A stretch of 64,000 nucleotides of DNA from NCBI GenBank assembly GCA_022494885.1, contig JAGVSM010000976.1, positions 24,310-88,309 of the forward strand, read 5' to 3'. Positions 21,695 through 32,564 of this stretch are shown piece after piece. The notes beneath the pieces were generated by a model that saw nothing but the letters and a program-made list of their open reading frames with translations, was not told the DNA's origin and did no database searches. This DNA comes from Micrasema longulum (lineage: Eukaryota; Arthropoda; Insecta; Trichoptera; Brachycentridae). Each line of letters starts with the position of its first letter. Within the stretch, counting starts at the first letter, position 1. The position numbers were made by a program, and so were the translations under genes.

Positions 21695-22125
21695 TTTATG
21701 TTAAGTAAATGAATTTATGTTTCGGTTACGAGAATTCGATTGCAATATTGAATAGAATCAATCAATTTTGTGTGGCGTTTTTGAATTATTATATTACGCA
21801 AATAAAGGAATTAGTTATTTGTTAAAAAAATATAGAAAACCTATACTGTATAATATGAATACAAATAATTTTCAAACCTTTATATTATAAAACATAGACT
21901 GCACGTATATAAAATTGTAGCCTCATGTAAAATTAAATTACCAAAAATGACGGATGATTTGTTTTACCATTTCCAATAGAATTAACAAACGTTTCATGTG
22001 TATTTTTTAATCATTGCTGTTATACTTACGTTCCAGCATCATAATATTAAAGCAAAATACTTTGTTTTTAAATCAATAAATAATTAAAAATAAAACGACA
22101 AAAATATATCCAAAACCACTTTTAA
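21695..22125. other. No gene recognised
   Basis: Unassigned AT-rich sequence. Confidence 0.5.
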
Positions 22126-22129
22126 ACAC

Positions 22130-22460
22130 AAACTACGAACACCGGCACAAAAAGTTAGACAAACTTTTAAGTTTTTTTGAAAAGTTTACGAAAGCACGAA
22201 AGTGATCGTCCGCGAGTATAATACTGATATGGGAAAACGATATATACGTCCTCACGCCAAGGCGTCTGAGACGCAACTGAAACGCGGGACATGGGAAACG
22301 AGTAACCGAGCGTAGGCTGTGTAGAGCTGACGATAGAACATAGGACCCACACAATAAAAGGTAGCTAGCTACCAACGTTCCGACTACCGACCCAGTCAAG
22401 TCACAGGGTGGATCCTCAATATGACAAAATAGGTCTCGGTCTGTGGGGAAAACAAGGGCG
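22130..22460. other. CpG-containing block with TATA-like motif, unassigned
   Basis: A GC-richer segment with ACGCCAAGGCGTCTGAGACG, the palindrome GTAGCTAGCTAC and a GATATATACG motif near 22240. Frames of about 111 and 68 codons cross it on opposite strands, with no recognisable domain. The composition resembles a promoter or transposon 5' region. Confidence 0.3.
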
Positions 22461-22884
22461 CTGTGCATATTTGAGTGTTACACAACTAAATGACACAAGG
22501 ATGAGCTTAAAAGCTCCGTTTAATTTACTGTCATCACAAAACGGGGAAAAAAATTTAATTACAAAAATGCTTTCCATGTTTAAAAGTTCACTTTCACGCC
22601 GTAAAAAGGATTAATTTTTTCGTTAAAATTGTTGGTCTTGAAAAAATATTCGAGTTGTGTTTTTGTGTAGGTATGCTCATTTTAGGGGTGCTGACTTTTT
22701 AAGCGAAAATAATATTTGAATATTTTTACATCGAATTGATTTAAACACATACATACGTTTTTGAAATTGGTTCCCTTTTTGAAACTACCATAATATAATA
22801 TTTTGTACATAATCACAATCATAATTTACTTATTCACACACCGTGGTGGATTAGCACTCGTGGAGTAGTAGTGAATCATTTTGT

Positions 22885-22950
22885 TATATGGAATGTGATA
22901 TGATCAGTCTTCATGTGCCAGTCTAGGAACAATAAAATATTGCAGGATGA
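22885..22950 (-). mobile_element. SINE2 tail-like fragment
   Basis: ATGATCAGTCTTCATGTGCC...AGTCTAGGAACA.. read on the minus strand matches the SINE2 body block (CCTAGACTGG..AAGACTGATCAT). No head is visible. Confidence 0.4.
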
Positions 22951-23214
22951 AACCACCATTAAAGCCAGTATTTAATATCAACCTAACCAGGAATAAAATC
23001 ATGGATTTTAAATATAAAAGTATAATATGCGAAAGCGCAAACAACTACACGGCGGACTTATCTTCAATCGATTGCGCACTTTGGTCGCATTTCACTGACA
23101 AAACTCTTTTCTTCATCCGCCCGGACATCGAATAAATGTTACAAATAGATTTATCAACAATATTTGTAGTTTGTAATTTTTTTGTAGACAAGTATTGGAT
23201 TTCACCAACATATT

Positions 23215-23272
23215 ACAATAGAGGGGAAGAACATTTTTGAGAAGGAATTATGGAAGTTTAAGCATTTACTAT
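23215..23272 (+). mobile_element. M1 MITE end fragment
   Basis: TTACAATAGAGGGGAAGAAC followed by TTTTTGAGAAGGAATTATGG and AGTTTAAGCATTTAC matches the first ~55 bp of M1. The remainder is missing. Confidence 0.6.
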
Positions 23273-23482
23273 TATGTATTCTATAAAACTTTAATTTTAT
23301 TGCGTTCTTTAAAAATAATAATTAGTTACACTAATGATAAAATTTTATTTTATAATAATTTATTGTTAATTAAAAAAATAAAATATTTATTAATTTTTCA
23401 CGACCATAAGGCTTTTACATACATGAAAGTTATATAAAAGATAAGTACTTAAACATATTTTTTTAAAATAATACAATAAAAG

Positions 23483-23690
23483 AAGATGAGTTTATAAACA
23501 ACGAAAAGTAAAAAAAAAAAATAGTACAAAGAAATAAAAGATAAGGACATTGTTTAGAAGTATAGTTGGTATAAAAATAAAAATAAAAAGATGGGTGTAT
23601 AAACAACATAAATTAAAAAAAATACAATATAAAGAAATAAAATATACAACAGTGTTTAGAAGTATAGTAGAAATATAAAAAAAAAAAAAA
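23483..23690. repeat. Two-copy tandem duplication, ~104-bp period
   Basis: Copy 1 starts AAGATGAGTTTATAAACAAC at 23483. Copy 2 starts AAGATGGGTGTATAAACAAC at about 23588. Both continue through AAAGAAATAAAA and TGTTTAGAAGTATAGT. A diverged local duplication with no coding sense. Confidence 0.75.
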
Positions 23691-23764
23691 AGAAGCTACA
23701 GAAGCTAGATATTAAAAGTTTAAAAAAATAGATAAACAAATAAAATACAAACATACTAAAAAAA

Positions 23765-24240
23765 TTATAGTTTAAAGCAGCTAGGTACATAATGTTACAT
23801 TATAATATAAACAGAATATTAAGTTCTATTTGATATGGACCATATTCATTGATTTTTAAAATTTACAAGACTCACGTTAAAGACACCGATGTTGTTAGCA
23901 TATTGGTTTGCAAGTTCATGCATCCATACTACTGGTAAATTCGTGCTGTAATTGGTGGATGATGGACCGCAGTAGAATGAAATTTATAAAGTACTATGAA
24001 GTTATTGCCGATTGTATCAATAAAAAAGTCAGGTTTATTTGTTTGAATTCGGGATACCAGGTAAGGATAACTTATAAAGCGCTGATAAAACTGTTTTTTA
24101 CAATGTTTGGTTTGATTTGAATTTTAAAAATAATATTGTTCTTAAAAATGGGAATAAATTTCTATTTCCGATAAAAGTTTTTGCCAGCAATTTATTTATT
24201 TGAATAAAAATTGAAAAATATATAAAGCAGTTGTTTGAAT
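23765..24240. other. No gene recognised
   Basis: Unassigned sequence. The short frames around 23908-24120 have no recognisable domain. Confidence 0.5.
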
Positions 24241-24493
24241 TCCCAAGTAGTTCCGTCCTTAATATATTTTTTATATATTTATATATTTATATATTTTTAT
24301 ATATTTTATATATTTTTTTTTTTTTTTTTGCACCACAACAGGCCAGGAGGCCCAATTACAGTGGTGAATTACATCACAGAACACCCAGGCTTGAGAAAAA
24401 TCACATTTTATTTTTTGTGTTCTCACCGGGAATCGAACCCGGAACCTTCCGAGCGTGAGTCAAGCGTCTTGACCACTACACCACGGAGGCCGC
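24240..24493 (-). mobile_element. SINE1 copy inserted at an (ATAT)n tract
   Basis: A full minus-strand SINE1 occupies 24314-24493: head GGCCTCCGTGGTGTAGTGG, intact B-box GGTTCGATTCCCGG, tail CACCACTGTAATTGGGCCTC, GGCCTGTTGTGGTGCA, then a long A-run. Beyond its A-run lies a TATATATTT microsatellite (24240-24310). The A- and B-boxes are well preserved, so this is a young copy. Plus-strand frames over it are spurious. Confidence 0.9.
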
Positions 24494-24499
24494 CTTAAT

Positions 24500-25350
24500 A
24501 AAGCTATATATATACCTATAAAGATATATACCTTAAAGATAAAGATATATACCTTAATAGCTTAATAAAGCTATGTATGGAGTAACGCATATATTGTAAT
24601 TTATTATTAAATGTGAAATCTTTTGCTTTGTTTACATGCCACAAACGAAATAAAATGGTGAAATTCATATTAAGGAAATTCCCCAGCTGCCAAGAAATAG
24701 TAATTCTAGGAACAGAGGACCCAGAAAAGGGAAAATTTCATATATTTTTTTAATAACGTTGTTTCTTAAAAGGACTTCAAATACATTTCCGATTTCTTCG
24801 CAAATTACAATACCATTGAGAACCAAACTACGAAATACAAAAAAAAACCCGGCACCCTGGCAGCTGTCATTGAATTTTGGTACTAAATAAAATCTCGAAA
24901 AACCTACCTAAAATACTAGTAATTTTCTGTTTACTAAAAAAAAGTGTGTTGTATTTAGGAATGAAATTTATTTTAATCAGTCTAGCTATATGATAGATAA
25001 TGTAATTAGTCTAGCTACAAGTAAATTTGATTGCGATTAAGAGGGGTTGAAAACAGCCATTGATAGCTATAATATATTATTAGGATTCGGTTGATAAATT
25101 TTCAGGAGTTGGCACCCCGAAAATTGAAAATGCCGAGCACTTTACATCCGTTACTTGGTTTTCCCGCCCTTCGGGAATAGAAATGTAGGAGCAATTCAAC
25201 CCATTTCATTAATGGCGTTTATCGCTATACAACTACACCATAGAACTGAGAACCTTATAATATACTGTATGTACGTAGTGCTTAAATATGGCATAAGTAA
25301 TGTAGCTGCTTATGTTTGAGTATAAATCGTTTTATGAATGATTATTAGTT
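24500..25350. other. No gene recognised
   Basis: Unassigned sequence. Short repeated TATATACCTTAA/AAGCTATATAT words follow the SINE at 24495-24580. Confidence 0.5.
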
Positions 25351-25354
25351 GTGG

Positions 25355-25720
25355 CAACAGAGAGGGAAAACATTTTTGAGAAGGGAATATGAAGTCTGTC
25401 CATTTACAGGTCTTATGACCTGTCTTTGGCTGGTTTAAGTGGCCACTTTACACACTGCGTAACATTCACCATTTTGTCCATGCTTAAACACCCAAGTTTC
25501 TTCATCTCTTCCTTCTGTTAACTTTGCTGAAAAAAAAAAAAAAGAACTGAAATCTTTATCATGTGGGTGAGATTCAACCGGCTGAACTAATTCACCTACT
25601 AGGCAACGCCTGAAAACAATTGCTATTTTTTTATACTTCTTCTAATACCAGTTAGTTTAATCGATATTGTTTTGAGTAGGTCCAAATATTTGAAGACAGG
25701 CACAATCAGTCCGACGGCGA
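25355..25720 (+). mobile_element. M1 MITE, long left half
   Basis: Starts CAACAGAGAGGGAAAACAT, then TATGACCTGTCTTTGGCTGG, CACTTTACACACTGCGTAAC, and further body blocks (GGTGAGATTCAACCGGCTGA; CTAGGCAACGCCTGAAAACA). It continues into GTTTTGAGTAGGTCC...GACAGGC, which also occurs after the 43.0-kb copy. No right TIR is visible. Confidence 0.8.
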
Positions 25721-25854
25721 CGTGCAGTTGTCTTTTTCGTGCAATATCGGGGAGGCATCTGCGAGAAAGTGAAATAAAAACTAAGTTCATTTCATCAATT
25801 TACTCTGACAGCACATTTTCTTAAATAAAGTCATGTAAAAGTAAATTCTGATTA

Positions 25855-25915
25855 TTTTTTCTTGAAACCGGTCGGTAGAAAAAACAAAAAATAAGTGGTT
25901 AAAAACAAATTTGAT
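25855..25915 (+). mobile_element. Family H tail fragment (H6)
   Basis: CTTGAAACCGGTCGGTAG followed by an A-rich spacer, AAGTGGTT and ACAAATTTGATG. This is the 3' half of the family H unit; the CTGANGA half is missing. Confidence 0.45.
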
Positions 25916-25919
25916 GTAT

Positions 25920-26910
25920 AAATAATTGATTATTTTAAACGTCTATCATTTTTATTTAAAACATTTAAAATTAAAATTAAAACATAATCAATTAGGATTA
26001 AAAATAAAGTACATTTAGACACATTATAAATACAGTCTAAAACCCGATTAAATATTATTGATAACACGCTTTATTAGTATGTTGGTGTCCTTGATTATGA
26101 AATACAGGTAAAATATGTTAAATCGATGAAAGTATTTACATTTTTTGTACCGATTGAAATGTAAACATTTGGCTCTGAATTATATCGATCAATATAATAC
26201 ATTGATTCGAATATACAGGATATACGCTGTACCTTTTAAGTATTATGTGTTTTCATTGCAACAATAGGTGTACATTGTTCCATTATGTTATACGTCTGTT
26301 TGTTGTTCAATCATCAATCGTGTAATTAATGTTTACCTGACTAGGTAAGTCATGAGTTAAAATTCCAATCTATTTATTTTTGCTGATATTTATGCATAAG
26401 ATAAGATTTTTTTTAATTTTTTTTAAATCTTAAAATCCAATGGCAGATTGTGAGCCTTATCAATAAAAAAAATAAAAAAATCTCGATAAACTCTTTAGGG
26501 GGTAAAATCCAATACCAGTCTACAATTTTTTTCACGTATTAAAAATACTGTTGATTAAATATAAATTGTAGATTGTTTTTTGAGGTAAAAAAAAATACTA
26601 TTAAAAAAATCATATTAAAAAAATAAAAATTACGTGTTTGATCTTTTCAGACTTTAATAAGTTTTTTGTGGACATTTTTTTTTTTATTCTGTGGGTTAAA
26701 AAGGATTTATTTGAAAAACTTTAGTATCGATAATGGTGTTTATTTTTTATTTTTTATACTTTAGACGGTATTTAACGTTAATTTCTTACAAATAATTGGT
26801 CTCAAACTCATAATCAATCAAGTAAATTAATTGGAAATGTAATTAATGTTTTTTCAATCAATTTAATTCAATTTTACCAAAATATGTTCAAAACTTGCTT
26901 TGCATATCGT
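25920..26910. other. No gene recognised
   Basis: Unassigned, very AT-rich sequence. Confidence 0.5.
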
Positions 26911-26914
26911 TTAA

Positions 26915-27125
26915 AAGGACAACAGGAATTCGATTAAAAACGAATAAACCGGCTAGAAGGCAGCTATCAAAGTTGAAAACGATTTTTTTTGGGTAATTCT
27001 GATTATCAACGTACACAAAAAAAACGTACTTAAGAGTTCCAGTAATTAAAAAATAAATATGCTGCTTTTTAAAAAAATCTTCAAAGTCGTGTATATTTTA
27101 ATGAACACGGGGTCTGAATCAAAAT
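26915..27125 (+). repeat. Dispersed repeat D, copy 2
   Basis: Partner of 9655-9890 (see that entry for shared blocks): CAACAGGAATTCGATT, GAAGGCAGCTATCAAAG, ACGTACTTAAGAG, TCGTGTATATTTTAATGAACAC. Diverged and without coding sense. Confidence 0.55.
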
Positions 27126-27129
27126 TAGT

Positions 27130-27630
27130 AGTTTTTAAAAGTCATAATGAATATAGTGAGTTACATTGAAGCAATCACCGAAAGTAACTTTGATTTATCG
27201 ATTCTTCAAGTAAAATCACGGGTTAACCAATCAAATTTGACTTTCATGAATAAATCAGGAATTCAGGATTTCTGATGACGGGTTTATCCTGTGTCAGACG
27301 ATTTAATGACCGCTCTGCATCTGTTAACCACCGCCATACCCTTGTCACAGCTAGGCTTCTCGGCCTACGATCCTTATTCTCTACTGTAACTATGTACAAT
27401 ATTTTGCATTTTATTATCTATAAACTGAATATTGTACACGGCATGTCTTTTTGTACGCGAACCATAAATGAAAAACCGAAACTATCTAACACAAAAAACA
27501 AAAGTGGTTTAAATAACTATTTTATAATTACTCAAGTCCGGGAAATCGCTTGTTAGCGGTACGCAATCTTGTGCTTTTGATATACCTATCTTTTTAATGT
27601 AATAATTGGATAGAAGGGAGCCTATAAAAA
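27130..27630. other. Unassigned; small GC-richer patch with a 93-codon frame
   Basis: At 27275-27400 the composition is more balanced and a frame reads 'MTGLSCVRRFNDRSASVNHR'. It resembles nothing I recognise and runs into AT-rich sequence. No gene call. Confidence 0.3.
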
Positions 27631-27631
27631 T

Positions 27632-27800
27632 GCGCCTCCGTGGTGTAGTGGTCAAGACGCTTGACTCACACACAGAAGGTTCCGGATTCGATTCCCGGTG
27701 AGAACAAAAAAAAACAATATGCTTTTTTCTAAAGCCTGGGTCTTCTGTGATGCAACTCACCACTGTAATTGGGCCTCCTGGCCTGTTGCGGTGCAAAAAG
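27632..27800 (+). mobile_element. SINE1 copy, full length
   Basis: Plus-strand unit: GCCTCCGTGGTGTAGTGGTC (A-box), GGTTCCGGATTCGATTCCCG (B-box), body, CACCACTGTAATTGGGCCTC, and the GGCCTGTTGCGGTGCA tail with a short A-run. The minus-strand frame over it is not a protein. Confidence 0.9.
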
Positions 27801-27834
27801 AAACAACTTCTCCCGCCAATCAATTATTTCAGGA

Positions 27835-27995
27835 AGCTGACTTATGTCAAAAGTAGGAATAATCGGCGTGCGTGCATGAGAAGATGAATGAATGTAGAGG
27901 AAGCGAAGCCTGTATGCAAAGATAGCATGATTTGGCGTCCTCTCTTTCTACCCTTACGGGGAAACGGCGTGATGGTTTATTTGTTTGTTTGAGTT
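27835..27995 (+). mobile_element. RTE-like LINE 3' end
   Basis: TATGTCAAAAGTAGGAATAATCGGCGTGCGTGCATGAGAAGATG order, then the UTR block CCCTTACGGGGAAACGGCGTGATGG and GTTTGTTTGAG. The minus-strand complement of this UTR block occurs at 34.9, 36.05, 46.1 and 51.3 kb, always after RTE-like codons. Only the last ~20 codons and the 3' UTR remain. Confidence 0.7.
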
Positions 27996-28266
27996 TGAAC
28001 TTTTAAAGCTATTTATTGCAAGCAATATCTTAAATATGTGTTTATGCGCCAACATTTATTTCCTAAAAAAAAAAATAGATCTAGTCAAAGATATATTAGT
28101 TAACTTAAAATCCCTTATTGTAAATCCAGACTCCGGCAAAGACACTCATTTTTCATAGCTTCAAAACTGTTCAATGCATTTCATAAGAACAATATGATAG
28201 ATATTAATTATTTAAATTTTTTTCGATTTCAATTTTTGTTGAAACTTTTGAAAATTTTGAGAAAAC

Positions 28267-28367
28267 ACCCTTTAAATAAATATTTCATATCAACTATGTC
28301 GAGAATTGAACCCGATACCTCTCGCATGGTTGGCGAACGCGCTGACCATTACACCACGAGGTCGAAC
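28267..28367 (-). mobile_element. SINE2 head
   Basis: Minus strand: GACCTCGTGGTGTAATGGTC (A-box region), GCGCGTTCGCC, a B-box-like GGGTTCAATTC, then GACATAGTTGATATGAAATA and the start of the body ATTTAAAGGGT. The anticodon-loop region resembles glycine tRNA (loop of CTACCAT type in better copies). The tail is missing. Confidence 0.75.
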
Positions 28368-28376
28368 ATTACATTT

Positions 28377-28450
28377 GATGTTTTGTTTCACATGTATGTT
28401 TGAGGTTTTATTTCATATGTTTGTTTGAGATTTTGTTTCATATTAGGTTT
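28377..28450. repeat. Three-copy 26-bp tandem repeat
   Basis: Unit of the type GTTTCATATGTTTGTTTGAG plus ATTTT, in three diverged copies next to the SINE2 head. Confidence 0.65.
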
Positions 28451-28454
28451 GTTT

Positions 28455-29330
28455 GTTAAAATAATAGGTGTATTTATAATTTTTGCTGAAAAAAAGTTTA
28501 AATTGAAATAATTTATTCATTTATAAACTGGGTCACAAATAATATAAATGTCAATGATTTATTTTCTTTTGTTATTTTTCTAAATTAAATAATTTCCTAA
28601 AATTTGATTATATTTTTGTCTGTCCGTCTATTTTTTATTATTTTACTATCCAGTAAAATTTATTTCTTTATTTTTTAAATAAAACTAAAAGTAACTATCC
28701 ATTTACATGTATGTCTCTATTTCACTTTCACATCATAGATTTCGTAAGATATTCTAAATTTAGTATACCCACGCACAGGCCTTGCCTATGTGAGATTTTA
28801 AAAAAATGTAATGATACTCAAACGTAAATTTAAATAATGTTTATATGTATATATATAGACAAAATGGGTTGCACAAAAAAAAGTTTTTTTGAAAATATAA
28901 CATTGGTGCAACTTCAAACGTTTTTTAGTATAAAAACTATTCCCTCATTAGGGAAACCGCAATGTGTATTGACTTTTAAGTTTTATATTTGTGGTTCAAA
29001 GGTTTTCTACATTTTTACGCATTTTAGAAACTAATAATTTAAATAATAAGCAGTTCTGTATATGCACAGCAACACAGCATTGAAATGGAAATAACCAAAT
29101 CAATTTGTAGATTCCAGGTATTCATACCGTAAATTTTAGCAATATCAAGAATATATTTTTTTATTTAAAACTGCCATAATTAGTAACACATAAATATGTT
29201 TTTTTCACATCGTACTTTAGACGGAAAAATAAAAAATGATTATGATAATTTTAAATAAACGTTTATAGCCCTATAATAAAAATACTATACTCATCTAAAG
29301 ATTAAGAAATCTAAATAATAAATATTATAT
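28455..29330. other. No gene recognised
   Basis: Unassigned AT-rich sequence. Frames here have no domain. Confidence 0.5.
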
Positions 29331-29334
29331 TGCT

Positions 29335-30000
29335 TTTTATTGCTCACTAGTTCGACCCCATCTAGAATACGCTTCTCCTATTTGGTCTCCATTCTACAGG
29401 ACTCATATTGACCATATCGAGTCTGTCCAACACCGTTTTCTAAGAAAAGTGGCATGGTTGCTCGGAAATCAAAGGGGTAATTATTCCTATTTTGAAATAG
29501 AGCAATCTCCTAATCTGTCTTCATTGGAGAGACGTAGAACTGAGATAGACCTTATATGCATTTTCAAATTACTTAATGCTTTAAGTGATATCCCATCTCT
29601 GTTGCAATCAATTTTTTTTCATGTTCCCAACCGTGTCACCAGAAGTCAAAATCTGCTATTTATAAAATCTTCTAAGAGCAACTTTGGTTTTTATGCCCCA
29701 ATGTCCAGAATGTGTAGATTAGTCAATTCATCACACGACTTGGAATTTTTTGGGATAGATCTTCCGGCTTTTTGTAGATCTTTTCGCGACTGAACAGTGT
29801 GGGATGAAGTTGGATTGGCATGGTTTAGCTCAAAGTTTTAGGTCTTTCGTTTTTTTTAATATATTGTATACAATTATTGTTTTGCCCTCGTTTGTCTTTG
29901 CTAAATAGTTTAATGTTCTTTTTGTTCAGTTTCTTGCATTTATATTTCTTCATATAACTGTTAAAATTGGCTTAGGCCGTATATATAATAAATAAAAATA
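29335..30000 (+). mobile_element. Jockey-like LINE 3' end, best-preserved C-terminus
   Basis: From about 29340, 'LVRPHLEYASPIWSPFY' is followed by 'IDHIESVQHRFLRKVAWLLG', and a frame open to 29793 contains 'SSLERRRTEIDLICIFKLLN' and 'MSRMCRLVN'. This is the complete C-terminal end of a Jockey-type reverse transcriptase, about 150 residues with only one or two breaks, so it is the youngest Jockey copy here. The 3' UTR ends in AATAAATAAAAATAATAAA near 30000. No palm, endonuclease or ORF1 is present. Confidence 0.85.
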
Positions 30001-30004
30001 ATAA

Positions 30005-30655
30005 AAATTATATCGAGTTCCGAAAAATTAAAAAGTGAGAAAATTGATTTTCCTTTCTCAAGTGCTTGGTTCCTACAGACCTATGTAGTTTACCGGGCAT
30101 TTTACCACATCCCTTTTAAAGGGGTAAACTGGAAGGGTGGTGCGACCTTTTCTGAGTGGTTTTGTCCGCATTAGAAATTATGAATGTTAGAAATTTACAG
30201 GGATTGCTATTAAATTATAATTGTGGTGGCTAAGGGTGGATTATTTTATAATTTTCCTTCTAGAGGTTTCACTAACAATGGAGTAATAGAGGGCCTTAAG
30301 CGACGTCATTAATTTGTGTTTGTAATAAATATCCCTTGAAATAAGTAGGGCGGATGAATACAGTTTGAAGTATATTCTTACGTACCGGACAATAAATATA
30401 TTTTACGATACTATTAAATACGATAAAGTTATTTAAGAAGAGAAGTGAAATTAAAATAAGCATTTACTGCACATAAAAATTATTATCGTTTCACTGAGGT
30501 TAAAAATTACGTTTCGCCTAAAAGACATTGGCTTTGCTTTGACGAATTAATGTTTTTTACATATCGCTTGTTGCTGTCGAAGAAAAGCGTCTTTGAAAAA
30601 TTTGTAGTAAATACTCGTTTAGCGGATTTCAACTCGTTTATTTGCGTTTTGGAAT
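30005..30655. other. No gene recognised
   Basis: Unassigned. Includes GGGTAAACTGGAAGGGTGGT and other slightly less AT-rich words, but no frame or repeat I can place. Confidence 0.45.
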
Positions 30656-30660
30656 AAACC

Positions 30661-30933
30661 AGTAATTACTATTAAACATTGAAAAGGAATATCCGAAAAA
30701 ACTTAGAATCACAGATGCAATTTGCTGATGGTATCGTGAAGGTGGGTTTTTCCCCCTTTTCTATAAATTTTCCCCATTTCCACCCTGACCTACTCTATAT
30801 GTCCTCCTTTTACTTATTTTTAAAGGCTAACAAAGATTATTTTCCGCATTTGATAAAACCATTGGAAGATTTCAAATGTTTTGAGTTTCGAGTCGATGAG
30901 AGTGCTGAAAGAAAGCGAAAAACTAAAACATGA
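30661..30933 (+). CDS. Candidate 3' exons of an unknown gene, with an 84-bp intron
   Basis: A frame from 30679 to the TGA at 30931-30933 splits naturally: codons ending 'SQMQFADGIVK' at 30741, an 84-bp pyrimidine-rich segment starting GTGGGT (30742) and ending TTATTTTTAAAG (30825), then 'ANKDYFPHLIKPLEDFKCFE' and a basic 'ERKRKTKT' end. The splice phase is 0 on both sides. The segment between is strikingly C/T-rich, like a short animal intron. A 3' splice site (CATTGAAAAG) may lie just before the first exon. I do not recognise the protein, and the upstream exons are not identified. The frame is also open through the intron, so a single unspliced ORF is an alternative. Confidence 0.3.
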
Positions 30934-31125
30934 TGACTCAATTCCATGTATTGAGTTTTCAAGCGCCAGAGAAGAGATTGATCATGTAAACCACACAATA
31001 AGCTGTGGTGGCTGAAGGCTTTTTGTTCTTCTAGATAAGTGTGTATTTTACACCAATATTTTATGTAAACATACATGAATATACTTACACAAATGATGTA
31101 CCGTTCCCGGAATGTATCGCATGTT

Positions 31126-31156
31126 CCTAGTAACTTCTAGGGAACATTCCTGGGAA
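31126..31156. repeat. Small imperfect hairpin
   Basis: TGTTCCTAG, a short loop, then CTAGGGAACA. A one-base difference in arm length. Isolated; no gene context. Confidence 0.5.
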
Positions 31157-31566
31157 CTCGACATTTACGGGAATTTAAAAATCTGTATACATTTATGCAC
31201 TTTTTAGACATGGCAACGATAGATTTCAACAAACATTAACCTGATTTGATTTCTTTAATCGAAAACAGATTGTGATGCTAATGAAAAATATAACGATTTG
31301 AAGTTGCAATTGCAGAAGACAATTTACTTTAAAACTGCTAAAAACATAGAGTGCTTCTAGGAGCTGCTTATTTTGGATAAGCGCACATAATGCGAATGTC
31401 AAACGAAAGTCAAAGAAAGCAATTGGTCACATTATTTTTGATATTTATTTTTGTTTATAATGTGAAAAAAAATGAATTAAGGAAAAGACTTGGTGTGGAG
31501 TCAGTAAACGCGTCGATTCTTACATAATACAATTTTAAAAACATGTCAAGTAGACTTTCGGAATAA

Positions 31567-31976
31567 TTAATGATTGTGATAAAATTATAAATTAACTTAT
31601 CAATGAAACTTCTTGGTTTAGTTTTACTTTTTTATTATTTTGACCAACGAGCGCTTTCGCCTAAGTAGTCATCTTCAAGACTGGTGAATTGTTTACAACG
31701 TTTACAGTTTTAATACTATTCTTAACATATTTTGGAGATAAGATCAAATAAGTATTTTAACAGGGGACATACTACACACATACATAATACTTATTTGATC
31801 TTATCTCCAAAATATGTAAAAAATTGTATAAAAAAACTGTAAATGTTGTAAATAATTCACTAGTTTTGAAGATGCCTACTTAAGCGAAAGCGCTCGTTGG
31901 TTAAAATAATAAAAAGTAAAACTAAACCAAGAAGTTTCATTGATACGTTTATTCATAATTTAATAATAATCATTAA
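31567..31976. mobile_element. Fold-back element F1: 190-bp inverted arms, 29-bp spacer
   Basis: The left arm (31567-31756) and right arm (31786-31976) are near-perfect reverse complements over their whole length. They run from TTAATGATT... at the outer ends to AAATAAGTATT at the centre. Each arm carries CTTCAAGA..., GCGCTTTCGCC and AACTAAACCAAGAAGTTTC (or complements). A second copy is at 62318-62646. There is no coding sequence. Read outward, each arm contains TTGAAGATGnCTACTTAnGCGAAAG, resembling the hammerhead-like plan of family H. Flanking sequence to the right is also shared with the second copy, so the palindrome lies in a larger repeat. Confidence 0.85.
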
Positions 31977-31979
31977 CTA

Positions 31980-32220
31980 TGTAGTTTTATCAAGAAATAT
32001 CAACGAAAAACATCAATATTCGTAATAATTTGTTATAAAACAAAGAACTTCTTAAAAAAATAGCGATTTTGCTAAAAATTATGATAAAAATAATGAAGAT
32101 TTAAAAAAATCCACCTGATTTAAGAAAATCCTCTTTTTCATACCCATTAGCAATCTTTTTTAAAATTCGCCTGGCAACCCTTATAACGGATAAATTAACT
32201 GAAGTCAAATGCAGTAGAAA
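31980..32220. other. Unassigned; first ~45 bp shared with the flank of fold-back F2
   Basis: GTTTTATCAAGAAATATCAA with nearby words at 31984-32025 recurs after the second fold-back at 62652-62695. The rest is AT-rich and unassigned. Confidence 0.5.
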
Positions 32221-32224
32221 ACTG

Positions 32225-32300
32225 CATTGGACCTCTTTTTTAAAGCACCCTTGTGGTATTTCAATAATAGCACTTTAACATTTTTGTATGTGTTACAATG
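32225..32300 (+). mobile_element. Decayed L2-like LINE 3' UTR fragment
   Basis: AAAGCACCCTTGTGGTATTTC then ATAGCACTTTAACA aligns with the AAGCGCCCTTGAGGTATT / ATGGCGCTATATAA blocks. Strongly decayed. Confidence 0.4.
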
Positions 32301-32488
32301 TTTTGAATCAAGAAAACAGATACCGTTGGTTTGATTTTTTAATCAAACAAAATCTAAAAAAATAATTTAATCAAAAAAAATATCACGTCACCCGGTTTAC
32401 ATATTTTTCAGATAGATACGACTGATTCAGTGTTTCCGATTAATTATCATTTTTTCATATAACAACACATAATCTAGATAAAATACCT

Positions 32489-32560
32489 TGGATGCAGTGC
32501 CTTATGCAAAATTGTACGTAGATAAGAGAATGATAAACTTCAGGTTGATAAAATTTTAAA
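32489..32560 (-). mobile_element. SINE2 tail-like fragment
   Basis: GGATGCAGTGCCTTATGCA lies near 32490, but in the same orientation as the plus-strand tails, followed by GATAAACTTCAGG. Orientation is uncertain and the match is short. Confidence 0.3.
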
Positions 32561-32564
32561 GTTT

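Noticed and set aside
22133..22468. 111-residue minus-strand protein
   Set aside because: No domain recognised, overlapping frames on both strands, and a poly-phenylalanine/lysine border; more likely a CpG-containing promoter-like or transposon block.
27509..27823. 104-residue protein with 'HRNRPGGPITVV'
   Set aside because: Translation of a SINE1 copy and its flank; equivalent frames appear over every SINE1.
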